Under the pieces are notes generated by a model, which was given only the letters and a program-made list of their open reading frames with translations, ran no database searches and was not told where the DNA came from. From Treponema sp. (lineage in GTDB: Bacteria > Spirochaetota > Spirochaetia > Treponematales > Treponemataceae), in assembly GCA_016290995.1 (NCBI GenBank), contig JAEEVR010000007.1, positions 41,066 to 105,065 on the forward strand: 64,000 bases of DNA. Reading direction: 5' to 3'. Below are positions 33,093 to 41,380 of this stretch, in pieces. Position numbers and translations under genes: made by a program. The stretch's first letter is position 1, and each line of letters starts with the position of its first letter.

Positions 33093-33836
33093 ATGAACAA
33101 TATTTTACAAACTTTTATTCATAATATTATTCAAAATCTCCAGAACGATACTATACAGAATCTTGGCATCGGAGCAACAGGAAGTATTATTGCAACCGCT
33201 TTAATTTACATACTTTCTAAAATGTATAATTTTAACTCAAGCAAGCAACGAATGTATAATCTTGAAACTGCTTTAAACTATGTTTATCAAATTGAGAATA
33301 TGAAAAACTTCACAGATAACTATGATTTGATAATACGTAGTCTCGAATATATTCATAGGCATATTTTTGAAATCCATAAAAGCATATATCCTCTAACCAT
33401 GTTCTTTTCTCATAAGAAAAAACGTCTGATTCAAACTCTGCTTTATGATATTACACGCCGTTGTGAATTGAGTTTGTTTTCAACTGTAGGCTATGAAGGT
33501 TCAAAAGAAAAGCAAGCGCGGTTAGAACATATTCAGAAATATTTTTACTCTACAGAAAGCAAAAGCAGTAATTGCTCAATTGTAAGATTTTCATTGTCAC
33601 TCATAAAACTGCTATCAAATATGAGTATTTCCAAAGCTTTTACAAACAAGAATATGCTGCCATATTCATTTGCCGACTTTGATACTTTAATCGAAATAAA
33701 CTCATTCAAATATACCTCAAAAAAGGAACAAACAAAAATCTCAAACAATTTCATTCAAGACAAAGGTTTAACAAGAGATGAATATAACAAAATAGTTCAA
33801 AGAATACGAAAAACAGCAAACGGAGTACACATATGA
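33093..33836 (+). CDS. AT-rich membrane-anchored protein of unknown function in the R-M operon
   Basis: I do not recognise this 247-residue protein. It has one clear transmembrane helix near the N-terminus (about residues 26-46; GIGATGSIIATALIYILSKMY), then a mostly helical, Lys/Asn/Ile-rich soluble part without known motifs. Codon use is much AT-richer than the flanking genes and continuous with the replaced half of the upstream methyltransferase. Its last four bases overlap the next ATG (ATGA), so it is translated together with the nuclease-helicase. A recent cargo gene or a membrane-linked partner of the R-M complex are both possible. Confidence 0.7.
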   Translation: MNNILQTFIHNIIQNLQNDTIQNLGIGATGSIIATALIYILSKMYNFNSSKQRMYNLETALNYVYQIENMKNFTDNYDLIIRSLEYIHRHIFEIHKSIYPLTMFFSHKKKRLIQTLLYDITRRCELSLFSTVGYEGSKEKQARLEHIQKYFYSTESKSSNCSIVRFSLSLIKLLSNMSISKAFTNKNMLPYSFADFDTLIEINSFKYTSKKEQTKISNNFIQDKGLTRDEYNKIVQRIRKTANGVHI

Positions 33837-36370
33837 AACAACAATTCTTTCCCCAACGACCAGACGCAAAGCCAATCATCTACGCATATTCCGACACACG
33901 ATTTCCCGGAATGTTAAAAGTGGGCTACACCGAGCGGCCGATAAAAGAGCGAATGAAAGAGCACTACCCCACGCTCACTCCCACGCAATCGTGGAAAGTG
34001 GAACTGATAGAAAGCGCGATGAAGAGCGACGGCTCCGTTTTTATGGATCACGACGTTCACCGAGTTCTTGAGCACTGGAAAATTCCTGCAATCAGAGATT
34101 CAAAAGACAAAAAAAGCGAATGGTTCAAATGCGCGGCGCAAGATGTATTGAAGGCAATTATAGCCGTAAAAACAGGCGACATCAATTTAAGAACTCGCAG
34201 CGCAAATTTCGCTCCACGCCCCGAACAAAAAGCGGCGGTGGAAAAAACATTCGCCTACTTTGAAAAAATCAAAGCGGAAAAAGCAAAGAAGATTTTGCCA
34301 AAAGCCTTCACGCCAAAGTTCTTGTGGAACTGCAAAATGCGTTTTGGAAAAACGTTCGCCTCATATCTTTTGGCGCAAAAAATGCAGGCAAAAAGAGTTT
34401 TAGTCCTGACCTTTAAGCCAGCCGTTCAAAGCGCGTGGCAAGAAGACTTGGAAAACCATGTCTTGTTCGACGGCTGGCAATTCGTAAGCCGAGGCGGTTT
34501 GTCCTACGAAGATTGTTCCAAAAAGAAACCGATTGTTTGCTTTGGCAGCTTTCAAGACTTTTTAGGAACGAACGAAAACGGCGGCATCAAGGCTCGCAAC
34601 GAATGGGTTCACACAACGCATTGGGACTTGGTCATTTTTGACGAATACCATTTTGGAGCCTGGCGCGAAAACGCCAAGAAACTTTTTGAAAGCGAGGACG
34701 AGGAAAACCTCAACGCCTTTGACCAAGAAAAATACATAAAAGAGGAAGCGGGAAACGCCCAAAACGAAGAGTCGCTTCCGATTACAACAGACCACTACCT
34801 ATTCCTAAGCGGGACGCCTTTCCGCGCCCTAAATTCCGGCGAATTCATCGAAGAGCAAATTTATTCTTGGACTTACAGCGACGAACAGAGCGTCAAGGAA
34901 AACTGGAAAAAAGAACCGAATCCATACGCGGCCTTACCACGCATGGTGATGATGACTTACCAAATCCCAGAAAGCATCAAAGAAATCGCGAAAGGCGGCG
35001 AGTTCAACGAATTTGATTTAAACTTGTTTTTTGCCGCCGAAGGAACGGGCGACGCCGCGGAATTCAAGCACAAGGAGCATGTCCAAAAATGGCTTGACTT
35101 GATTCGCGGCGCTGACATTCCTACTAGCGTTGATAATTTGCGACTTGGCGCAAACAAGAGGCCGCCCATGCCTTTTAGCGACACCCGTTTGCTTAATGTC
35201 CTTAGCCACACTGTTTGGCTTTTGCCGGGCGTCGCTTCATGCTATGCCATGGCCAACCTTCTGGCCGAAAAGCAAAACGTTTTCTTCCACGATTACAGAA
35301 TCATTGTTTGCGCTGGAAGCGGAGCTGGCGTAGGAATGGCGGCGTTGGAGCCTGTTCAGCTTGCCATGCAAGACCCGCTTGAAACAAAAACAATAACGCT
35401 TTCTTGCGGAAAGCTTATGACAGGAGTGACGGTAAAGCCATGGACCGGCATTTTCATGCTGTGCAACTTGCGAAGCCCTGAGACATATTTCCAGAGCGCT
35501 TTCCGCGTTCAGAGTCCCTGGGAAGTAAAAGACGCGCTTGGAAACAACATCATTCTAAAAAACGAGTGCTATATTTTTGACTTTGCCCTTGACCGCGCGC
35601 TAAAGCAAATAAGCGACTACAGCCGCAACTTGAACACAGACCCGCTAAAAGACAACCCGCAAAAACTGGTAGAAGAATTCATTTCGTTCCTGCCAGTATT
35701 GGCTTACGACGGCGCCACAATGAAGCGAATCAATGCTACTGAAATTCTTGACATGGCCATGAGCGGAACCAGCGCCACGCTGCTTGCAAAACGTTGGGAA
35801 AGCGCCTTGCTTGTCAACGTTGACAACGAAACGCTCGCGCGTCTTATGAACAACGCGGCCGCGATGAAGGCTCTTGAAAGCATAGAAGGCTTCCGCAACC
35901 TTAACAGCGACATAGAAACAATCATCAACAAGAGCGAAGCCGTTAAAAAAGTCAAGAAAGAAAAAGAAGGCAAAATGTCACAGGCCGAAAAGCGCGAGCT
36001 TAGCGACGAAGAAAAAGAATACAAAAGCAAGCGAAAGCAAATCCAAGAAAAACTCATCAAGTTCGCCACCCGCATCCCCGTATTCATGTACCTTACCGAC
36101 TATCGCGAGCATTGCTTAAAAGACGTCATAACACAACTTGAGCCGGGGCTTTTCAAAAAAGTAACGGGCTTGACTCTAAAGGACTTTGAGCTTTTGGTAA
36201 GCCTCAATGTCTTTAACGGCCCAGTAATGAACGACGCGATTTTTAAATTTCGCAGTTACGAAGACTCAAGCTTGAACTACACCGGAATCGACAAGCACGC
36301 CCAACTCGACAAATACGTCGGCGGCTTTGACACCGTTCTTTCAACGCAAGAATTTGAGGAAATGAAGTAA
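33833..36370 (+). CDS. GIY-YIG (T5orf172) nuclease fused to SF2 helicase, restriction subunit
   Basis: The 845 residues begin with a T5orf172/GIY-YIG domain (about 10-115; IIYAYSDTRFPGMLKVGYTERPIKERMKEH, wherein LKVGYT and the Arg are the usual core). A superfamily 2 helicase follows: motif I MRFGKTFASYLLAQ (about 163), motif II VIFDEYHFGA (about 267), motif III FLSGTPFRA, and a weak motif VI AFRVQSPW. A charged coiled-coil (about 690-745) and a helical C-terminus complete it. This is the likely ATP-driven restriction component paired with the methyltransferases. Codon use is host-like. GGAG precedes the ATG. Confidence 0.82.
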   Translation: MKQQFFPQRPDAKPIIYAYSDTRFPGMLKVGYTERPIKERMKEHYPTLTPTQSWKVELIESAMKSDGSVFMDHDVHRVLEHWKIPAIRDSKDKKSEWFKCAAQDVLKAIIAVKTGDINLRTRSANFAPRPEQKAAVEKTFAYFEKIKAEKAKKILPKAFTPKFLWNCKMRFGKTFASYLLAQKMQAKRVLVLTFKPAVQSAWQEDLENHVLFDGWQFVSRGGLSYEDCSKKKPIVCFGSFQDFLGTNENGGIKARNEWVHTTHWDLVIFDEYHFGAWRENAKKLFESEDEENLNAFDQEKYIKEEAGNAQNEESLPITTDHYLFLSGTPFRALNSGEFIEEQIYSWTYSDEQSVKENWKKEPNPYAALPRMVMMTYQIPESIKEIAKGGEFNEFDLNLFFAAEGTGDAAEFKHKEHVQKWLDLIRGADIPTSVDNLRLGANKRPPMPFSDTRLLNVLSHTVWLLPGVASCYAMANLLAEKQNVFFHDYRIIVCAGSGAGVGMAALEPVQLAMQDPLETKTITLSCGKLMTGVTVKPWTGIFMLCNLRSPETYFQSAFRVQSPWEVKDALGNNIILKNECYIFDFALDRALKQISDYSRNLNTDPLKDNPQKLVEEFISFLPVLAYDGATMKRINATEILDMAMSGTSATLLAKRWESALLVNVDNETLARLMNNAAAMKALESIEGFRNLNSDIETIINKSEAVKKVKKEKEGKMSQAEKRELSDEEKEYKSKRKQIQEKLIKFATRIPVFMYLTDYREHCLKDVITQLEPGLFKKVTGLTLKDFELLVSLNVFNGPVMNDAIFKFRSYEDSSLNYTGIDKHAQLDKYVGGFDTVLSTQEFEEMK

Positions 36371-36380
36371 AGAAAGGGCC

Positions 36381-36587
36381 ATGCAAAAAAACGCCGTCGC
36401 GCAAAGGTCGGCCCCCGGCGACGGAAAAAAAGTTTATTTTGTGGGACCTCTTTTTAATGCCGCCGAGCGGGAAAACATGACCGAAGAGGAAAAGCTTAAA
36501 AAGATTTTTGACAAAGACGAAAGCGAAGTCCTGGACATAATTTTTACGCTGCTGGCCAGCCGCGGCCCGCTTCCATTTCAAGCTTAG
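36381..36587 (+). CDS. Small protein with nucleoside-deoxyribosyltransferase-like start
   Basis: The 68-residue reading frame has a good start (AGAAAGG, then ATG) 10 bases after the restriction gene, host-like codon use, and ends with a four-base convergent overlap with the UPF0210 gene. [17 protein letters not shown] resembles the first strand and loop of nucleoside 2-deoxyribosyltransferases (PF05014), but the rest (an acidic helix, then [17 protein letters not shown]) does not continue that fold. It may be a real small protein or a remnant. Confidence 0.5.
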   Translation: MQKNAVAQRSAPGDGKKVYFVGPLFNAAERENMTEEEKLKKIFDKDESEVLDIIFTLLASRGPLPFQA

Positions 36588-37945
36588 TTTCTAAAACTAT
36601 GTATCGGCGCCGGAATTCTTCCGCCGCGGTTAATGAAGTCCGCGCAAGAGAATTGGTTGACGTTGATTACCGGGCAGCCGCCAAGCAAGCCGCCAAACTC
36701 TACCCATTCGCCGGCCTTTTTTCCGGGAGCGGGAATAAGGCGGACTGCGGTTGTCTTGTTGTTGACCATGCCGATCGCCATTTCGTCGGCCATGATGCCG
36801 CTGATTGTTGTGGCCGGAGTGTCGCCGGGAATCGCTATCATGTCTAGGCCGACCGAGCAAACGCAAGTCATGGCCTCCAATTTTTCCAAGCAAATCGAGC
36901 CTTGCTTTACGGCGTTGATCATGCCTTCGTCTTCGCTTACGGGGATGAAGGCGCCGCTAAGGCCGCCGACGTTTGTGCTGGCCATTACGCCGCCCTTCTT
37001 TACCATGTCGGTGAGCATGGCCAAGGCCGCAGTCGTTCCAGGAGCGCCCGCTCCTTCCAAACCGATTTCTTCCAAAATGCGCGCGACGCTGTCGCCGACT
37101 TCCGGGGTGGGCGCGAGGCTCAAGTCCAAAATGCCGAACTTTGTTCCAAGGCGCTTTGCGGCTTCCGTTCCGACAAGCTGGCCCATGCGGGTAATTTTAA
37201 ACGCCATCTTTTTAATGCCGTCGGCCAGCTCGTTGATGGGCTTGCCTTTGAACTCGCGGGCGGCGGCCAAGATAACGCCCGGGCCTGATACGCCGACGTT
37301 GATTACAGTGTCGCCTTCTCCGGGGCCGTGGAAGGCGCCCGCCATAAAGGGATTGTCTTCCGGGGCGTTTGTAAAGACGACCAATTTTGCGCAGCCGTTT
37401 ACCGGGCAGTTTTTGGAAAGCTCGGCGGTCTTTTTGATTGTCTCGCCCATAAGCTTAACAGCGTCCATGTTGATGCCGCTTTTGGTCGTGCCGACGTTGA
37501 CGCTGGAGCAAACGCATTCAGTTTCTGTGAGCGCTTGCGGAATTGAGTCTATCAAAATGCGGTCGGCGGGCGTGATTCCTTTCTGAACCAGAGCGCTAAA
37601 GCCTCCGATAAAGTTAACGCCTAATTCTTTTCCGCACTTGTCCAAAGTCTTGCAGTAGTCAACGTAATTTTGCGCGTTGCTGGCGCCGGCCACAAGCGCG
37701 ATCGGAGTGACAGAAATTCTTTTGTTGATGATTGGAACGCCAAAGTCGCTTTCGATGTCGCGGCCGACTTTTACCAAGTCCTTGGCCTTTGACATAATCT
37801 TGTCGTAAATTTTTTGGCAGGCCTTTTTGGGGTCCTCGCTGGCGCAGTCTAAAAGCGAAATGCCCATCGTGATGCAGCGCACGTCAAGCTTTTGGCGCAT
37901 GAACATGTTTACTGTCTCTTCAATTTCTACAGGCGTGAACAACAT
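36584..37945 (-). CDS. UPF0210 (PFL-family, DUF711) protein
   Basis: The 453-residue protein matches the PFL/UPF0210 family over its length: [47 protein letters not shown], the [18 protein letters not shown] loop, [20 protein letters not shown] and [22 protein letters not shown]. It is probably a soluble glycyl-radical-enzyme-like alpha/beta barrel protein; the function is not known. In many bacteria it is next to an ACT-domain regulator, which is absent here. It follows the small basic/acidic protein gene by 12 bases and is probably in the same transcript as the PrsW-like gene. Confidence 0.9.
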   Translation of the reverse strand: MLFTPVEIEETVNMFMRQKLDVRCITMGISLLDCASEDPKKACQKIYDKIMSKAKDLVKVGRDIESDFGVPIINKRISVTPIALVAGASNAQNYVDYCKTLDKCGKELGVNFIGGFSALVQKGITPADRILIDSIPQALTETECVCSSVNVGTTKSGINMDAVKLMGETIKKTAELSKNCPVNGCAKLVVFTNAPEDNPFMAGAFHGPGEGDTVINVGVSGPGVILAAAREFKGKPINELADGIKKMAFKITRMGQLVGTEAAKRLGTKFGILDLSLAPTPEVGDSVARILEEIGLEGAGAPGTTAALAMLTDMVKKGGVMASTNVGGLSGAFIPVSEDEGMINAVKQGSICLEKLEAMTCVCSVGLDMIAIPGDTPATTISGIMADEMAIGMVNNKTTAVRLIPAPGKKAGEWVEFGGLLGGCPVINVNQFSCADFINRGGRIPAPIHSFRN

Positions 37946-37957
37946 AGTTTTTTCTCC

Positions 37958-38143
37958 CTAGTAATTTTCGTAATATTCGCGGCGCGCCGCGGCTTTTTGC
38001 GCGTTCCAGCGCGATGATTTTTCTTCAAGCATTTCCGCGTCCTCTCGGCCTTGGAAATTGTTCCATTGGCTGAACTGGCGCTTGTCCAAGGGCGCGGCCT
38101 TGTTCTTGTTTTTTTCTCGCAAGTCTTCTTGTCCGTTGGCCAT
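37958..38143 (-). CDS. Small charged protein between PrsW and UPF0210
   Basis: The 61-residue, highly charged, Asn/Gln/Trp-containing protein (KRQFSQWNNFQGREDAEMLEE) has no membrane segment or known domain. Its ATG overlaps the PrsW stop (TAATG), and AAAGGAAAAAG just upstream gives a ribosome binding site, so translation is coupled. Coupling, position and length-filling of the gap support a real gene. No function can be suggested. Confidence 0.6.
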   Translation of the reverse strand: MANGQEDLREKNKNKAAPLDKRQFSQWNNFQGREDAEMLEEKSSRWNAQKAAARREYYENY

Positions 38144-39222
38144 TATCTTTTTCCTTTTGCCTTTGTTTTTGCCGCGGGCTTTTTGGCCGTTGACTTAGCT
38201 GGCTTTGCAGGCTTTGCTGTTTTTTTTGGAGCGGCTTTTTTGGCCGGAGCCTTGGCTTTGGCCGCGCTAGTTTTGGGCTTGGCCGAAGTTTTTTTGCTTG
38301 CGCTAGAAGCGGCGCGCTTTGCGGTCTTGGATTCAGTCTTCTTCGTCGCAGTCTTTTTTGCAGGCGCTTTTTTGGCGGCCTTTAGCTGGCTCTTTGCCTC
38401 GCGTTCGATTTGGTCAAAGTCAACAGAGTCTTCGTCGGCAACGTCATCGGCTGCGACCGATTCGCGAACGGTGTTGTTTACCGGAATGATGATCGCAGGA
38501 TTCTTTGGCATCTCGATCGTTTTGTTGGGGTCGATTGCCGTTCGCTTGGCGCTTTTCTTTGCCAACAGTTCCTCCGCGATTTTTAGATAGTAAACGCGGC
38601 AGTCCATGGCGGCCAACAAAATAACGATTACAGAAAAATATTTTATCGATGTGTCGATTGAAACAAAGTAATCGTAAAGGCCGTGGATTAAAATCGCTTG
38701 AATGAGGGGCTTTAAATTTCGGTTCAAATTTTTAAAGTAATAAACCGCAAAGCCGCCAAGGCCCGCGCAAAGGGTGTGGATCAAAACGGCCGTGAACATT
38801 CGCAAGTAAATAAGGTTGAGTGGGAGTATTCCGTGGTTGATTTTTTGAATGTTCAGCAAAAGATAAATCACCGACTCAAAGCTGCCGAAAATCATTCCCG
38901 CCAAAAGGGAATAGCAAAACCAGCAGCTAAGCTTTTCTTCTTTGGCTCCGACGATAAAAAGCAAAAGCGCCTTAAAGCATTCCTCCACAAGGCCCAAAAA
39001 GACAATCGAGTAGAGCAACATTCCGCCGGCGCTGCTTTGGCCAAAAAGACTCATTCCCGGAATCATGAACTGGACCAAAGTGATCGGAATCAAGGCCAAC
39101 AAGCCGGCAAGCGAGGCGACCAATTCTTTGACCACTGAAATTTTGGGAACCAAAATCGCGAATAAGGCGAACATTGTCACAAATGGGACAAAACACAAAA
39201 TAATCGGCGCGTAAACATTCAT
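38143..39222 (-). CDS. PrsW-like membrane protease with Lys/Ala-rich tail
   Basis: The 359-residue protein has about eight membrane helices in residues 1-215 and the PrsW (CPBP-superfamily-related) active-site residues: E80-E81 in VEECFKA, E116 in FGSFESVIY, H149 in LIHTLCAGLGGF and H180/D184 in HGLYDY. Relatives cut anti-sigma factors inside the membrane. Residues 276-359 are a repetitive Lys/Ala/Pro/Thr tail (KKAPAKKTATKK-like) resembling histone H1-like bacterial proteins, which is not part of the usual family. The start has TTGTTA and TATTCT boxes closely upstream and no ribosome binding site. Confidence 0.8.
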   Translation of the reverse strand: MNVYAPIILCFVPFVTMFALFAILVPKISVVKELVASLAGLLALIPITLVQFMIPGMSLFGQSSAGGMLLYSIVFLGLVEECFKALLLFIVGAKEEKLSCWFCYSLLAGMIFGSFESVIYLLLNIQKINHGILPLNLIYLRMFTAVLIHTLCAGLGGFAVYYFKNLNRNLKPLIQAILIHGLYDYFVSIDTSIKYFSVIVILLAAMDCRVYYLKIAEELLAKKSAKRTAIDPNKTIEMPKNPAIIIPVNNTVRESVAADDVADEDSVDFDQIEREAKSQLKAAKKAPAKKTATKKTESKTAKRAASSASKKTSAKPKTSAAKAKAPAKKAAPKKTAKPAKPAKSTAKKPAAKTKAKGKR

Positions 39223-39328
39223 AGTAATATAGAATACTTTAATTTCATTGTTTTAACAAGGGGGAGGCGGAATTTCCTTGACTATTTGCTCTTTAGCGAT
39301 ATAATTTTCATTAATAAGAGGAGAACTT

Positions 39329-40321
39329 ATGAAAAAGTTTTTTTCCATTTTGCTCAGCATAATTTTTGCTGTTTGTTTGTTCGAAACAATGTTGCTTGGC
39401 GTAGCGCGCTCTAACTTTAGCTATTCTGCAATCACTAAAATCGCAAGCGAGATTCTTAAGCCGGTTTCAAAGGCTCCGGTTAACGACGACGGGCTTTTCC
39501 ACCCGGGCGACGTAAAATACACGCTTGCCCAGTACGGCGGCTTTGACATTAGCTCTGTTGATTTGAGTTCAGTTGACTTTACCAACCTTGACGTAAACGC
39601 CCTTGTCGGCCAATACCTTGACGCCGCCGGCGTTGACGTTGAGCCAGAATTTGTGGCCGAAGTTCTCGCCTCGCCCGATTTTTCGGAATTTGTGGACAAG
39701 TACGCCGGCGAGATCGTAAGCTATGTGACCGGCGCCACTACCGAACTTTCAATCAATTCTGACGACGTAAAAAAGATTATGAACAAGTCGTTGGACATGT
39801 ACGAAAAGCATACCGGCCAAGTTGTTGACAGATCCGGCTTGGACCAGGCGATTGAAACAAATGTCGCCTCGATGAAGACGGAAATCACCGCCGCCTTGGA
39901 CACGGCAAAAGAAGAAAACGCCGAAGCCTTGGCCGCCCTCAAAATCGTCGACTTTATCCTTTCGATGAAGTTTTTCTTGATTTGCATCGGCATCTGCGCT
40001 TTTATCGCCCTTGTGATTTTCTTGATCAATATGAACGTTTTCGCTTGGCTGCAGTATGTCTTTATGCCTGCCTTTATCGACGGCCTTTTGTTCTTTGCCA
40101 TCGCTTTGGTTGGTTTGAACGTTTTGCCTATGGCTCTTTCAACCGGTTTAAAGGAAGCCGGCCTTCCGGCAAGCCTTTATGACGGCCTTTACTCATACTT
40201 GTCCAAGTTCCTTGCGCAAGTTAAGATTTGCGGCCTCGTAACCGCTGTTGTCGGCCTTGCCCTTTGGATTGTAGGCCTCGTTCTTGGAAAAAAGAACAAA
40301 GCCGTTCAGGCGGCCGCGTAA
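39329..40321 (+). CDS. Membrane protein of unknown function
   Basis: The 330-residue protein has an N-terminal hydrophobic segment (about 5-25), an acidic extracytoplasmic region of about 190 residues with Asp/Ser/Val-rich repeats (DISSVDLSSVDFTNLDVNALV) and three C-terminal membrane helices (about 212-235, 245-270, 295-318). I recognise no family. A TATAAT box (39300-39305) and AGAGGAG site before the ATG give good expression signals, unlike the leaderless genes. The next gene starts four bases later, so the two form an operon. Confidence 0.7.
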   Translation: MKKFFSILLSIIFAVCLFETMLLGVARSNFSYSAITKIASEILKPVSKAPVNDDGLFHPGDVKYTLAQYGGFDISSVDLSSVDFTNLDVNALVGQYLDAAGVDVEPEFVAEVLASPDFSEFVDKYAGEIVSYVTGATTELSINSDDVKKIMNKSLDMYEKHTGQVVDRSGLDQAIETNVASMKTEITAALDTAKEENAEALAALKIVDFILSMKFFLICIGICAFIALVIFLINMNVFAWLQYVFMPAFIDGLLFFAIALVGLNVLPMALSTGLKEAGLPASLYDGLYSYLSKFLAQVKICGLVTAVVGLALWIVGLVLGKKNKAVQAAA

Positions 40322-40325
40322 GTTT

Positions 40326-41339
40326 ATGAAAAAAGCCATTGTGTTGGCGGCGTTTGTCGCGTTGGCTCCTTTCTTTGCTTTTGCGCAAGATGACATCGCA
40401 GAGCAAGAAGAGCTTTTGGAACAGAAAAAGTCGCCGCACGCTTTTAGTCTTTTTACCGATTTTGCCTACTATCCCTACAGCGGCCCTGTCGCGGGGAACG
40501 GGGAGCGATTCGCTCCGATTAGCGGCGCTTTTGACGGCGTTCAGTTGGGAGTTACGGGCGTGTACAATTACACGATTCCGCTCCCTGGCTCCAAGCCGCT
40601 GACCAAGGACAATTATCTAAAAGTTGGCGGAGAATTCCAAATCTCGCCGGCCACCCTAATGCCCAGCCTTACCGCAAGCTACAGCCCGATCGCTTTTTTA
40701 GTCTTTAACACAAGGTTTACGACTGGAACCGGCTGGGAAGTTTTGGGCTCGCAAGGCTTGGCTTCCTACAACGCCGCCAACGGAAAATACGAGAATTTGA
40801 CGCCCTTTAAGCATTGGTTCTACGAGTTTAGCCTTGGAGGAACCTTCCAATTTGACGCGGCGGCTTTGTGGCCCGGCGACTGGCATCATATTGTTTTTAT
40901 GGCCAGCTACGAGTTCCGCTATAACGGAATGAGCGGCATGGCGAACGGCGACCCTTGGTGCTGGGCCGCGGACTATCACAGGGTAAACGGACCCTATTAT
41001 TTTGTATATATGCTTTTGGGCTACCAAATGCCAAAGCTAAAGGTAAAGATGGCCGGCGTTCAGGCTGAGTTCAAAGGCTGCTACTCCGACGGGCAGTTTG
41101 ACTCGCGCTACAAGGCCTTTGACGGCGACTTTTTGAATGTAAGCCTTTCGCCCTTTGTGGTCGTCGAGCTTGGCAAAAACGACAATCTTTTTATTCTTTT
41201 GTACTTTGACAGGAGACGGGGCTTTGACTCAAAGCAGGGCAAAGTCAACGGCCGCGACCAAAGCTTCTTGGAAATGAACTGTTCCGGCGGCGAATGGTAT
41301 TTTAGAAGAATCGCGCTAAGATATGTTCACAGCTTTTAA
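40326..41339 (+). CDS. Secreted, probably outer-membrane beta-barrel protein
   Basis: The 337-residue protein has a clean signal peptide (MKKAIVLAAFVALAPFFAFAQ) and then alternating beta-strand-like segments rich in Tyr, Phe, Gly and Trp (LFTDFAYYPYSG, YLKVGGEFQISPATLMPSLTASYSP, VVVELGKNDNLFILLYFDRR), ending with an aromatic strand (RIALRYVHSF), as outer-membrane barrels do. No family recognised. The ATG at 40326 is chosen over 40284, which would overlap the upstream gene and hide the signal peptide. Confidence 0.7.
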   Translation: MKKAIVLAAFVALAPFFAFAQDDIAEQEELLEQKKSPHAFSLFTDFAYYPYSGPVAGNGERFAPISGAFDGVQLGVTGVYNYTIPLPGSKPLTKDNYLKVGGEFQISPATLMPSLTASYSPIAFLVFNTRFTTGTGWEVLGSQGLASYNAANGKYENLTPFKHWFYEFSLGGTFQFDAAALWPGDWHHIVFMASYEFRYNGMSGMANGDPWCWAADYHRVNGPYYFVYMLLGYQMPKLKVKMAGVQAEFKGCYSDGQFDSRYKAFDGDFLNVSLSPFVVVELGKNDNLFILLYFDRRRGFDSKQGKVNGRDQSFLEMNCSGGEWYFRRIALRYVHSF

Positions 41340-41344
41340 TTTCC

Positions 41345-41374
41345 TTGCCAAAATCACAAAAAATGTGATATAAT
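41345..41374 (+). promoter_or_regulatory. Promoter of the LysM gene, leaderless
   Basis: TTGCCA (41345-41350), 18 bases and a perfect TATAAT (41369-41374) lie six bases before the ATG at 41381. Confidence 0.6.
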
Positions 41375-41380
41375 AGTAGT

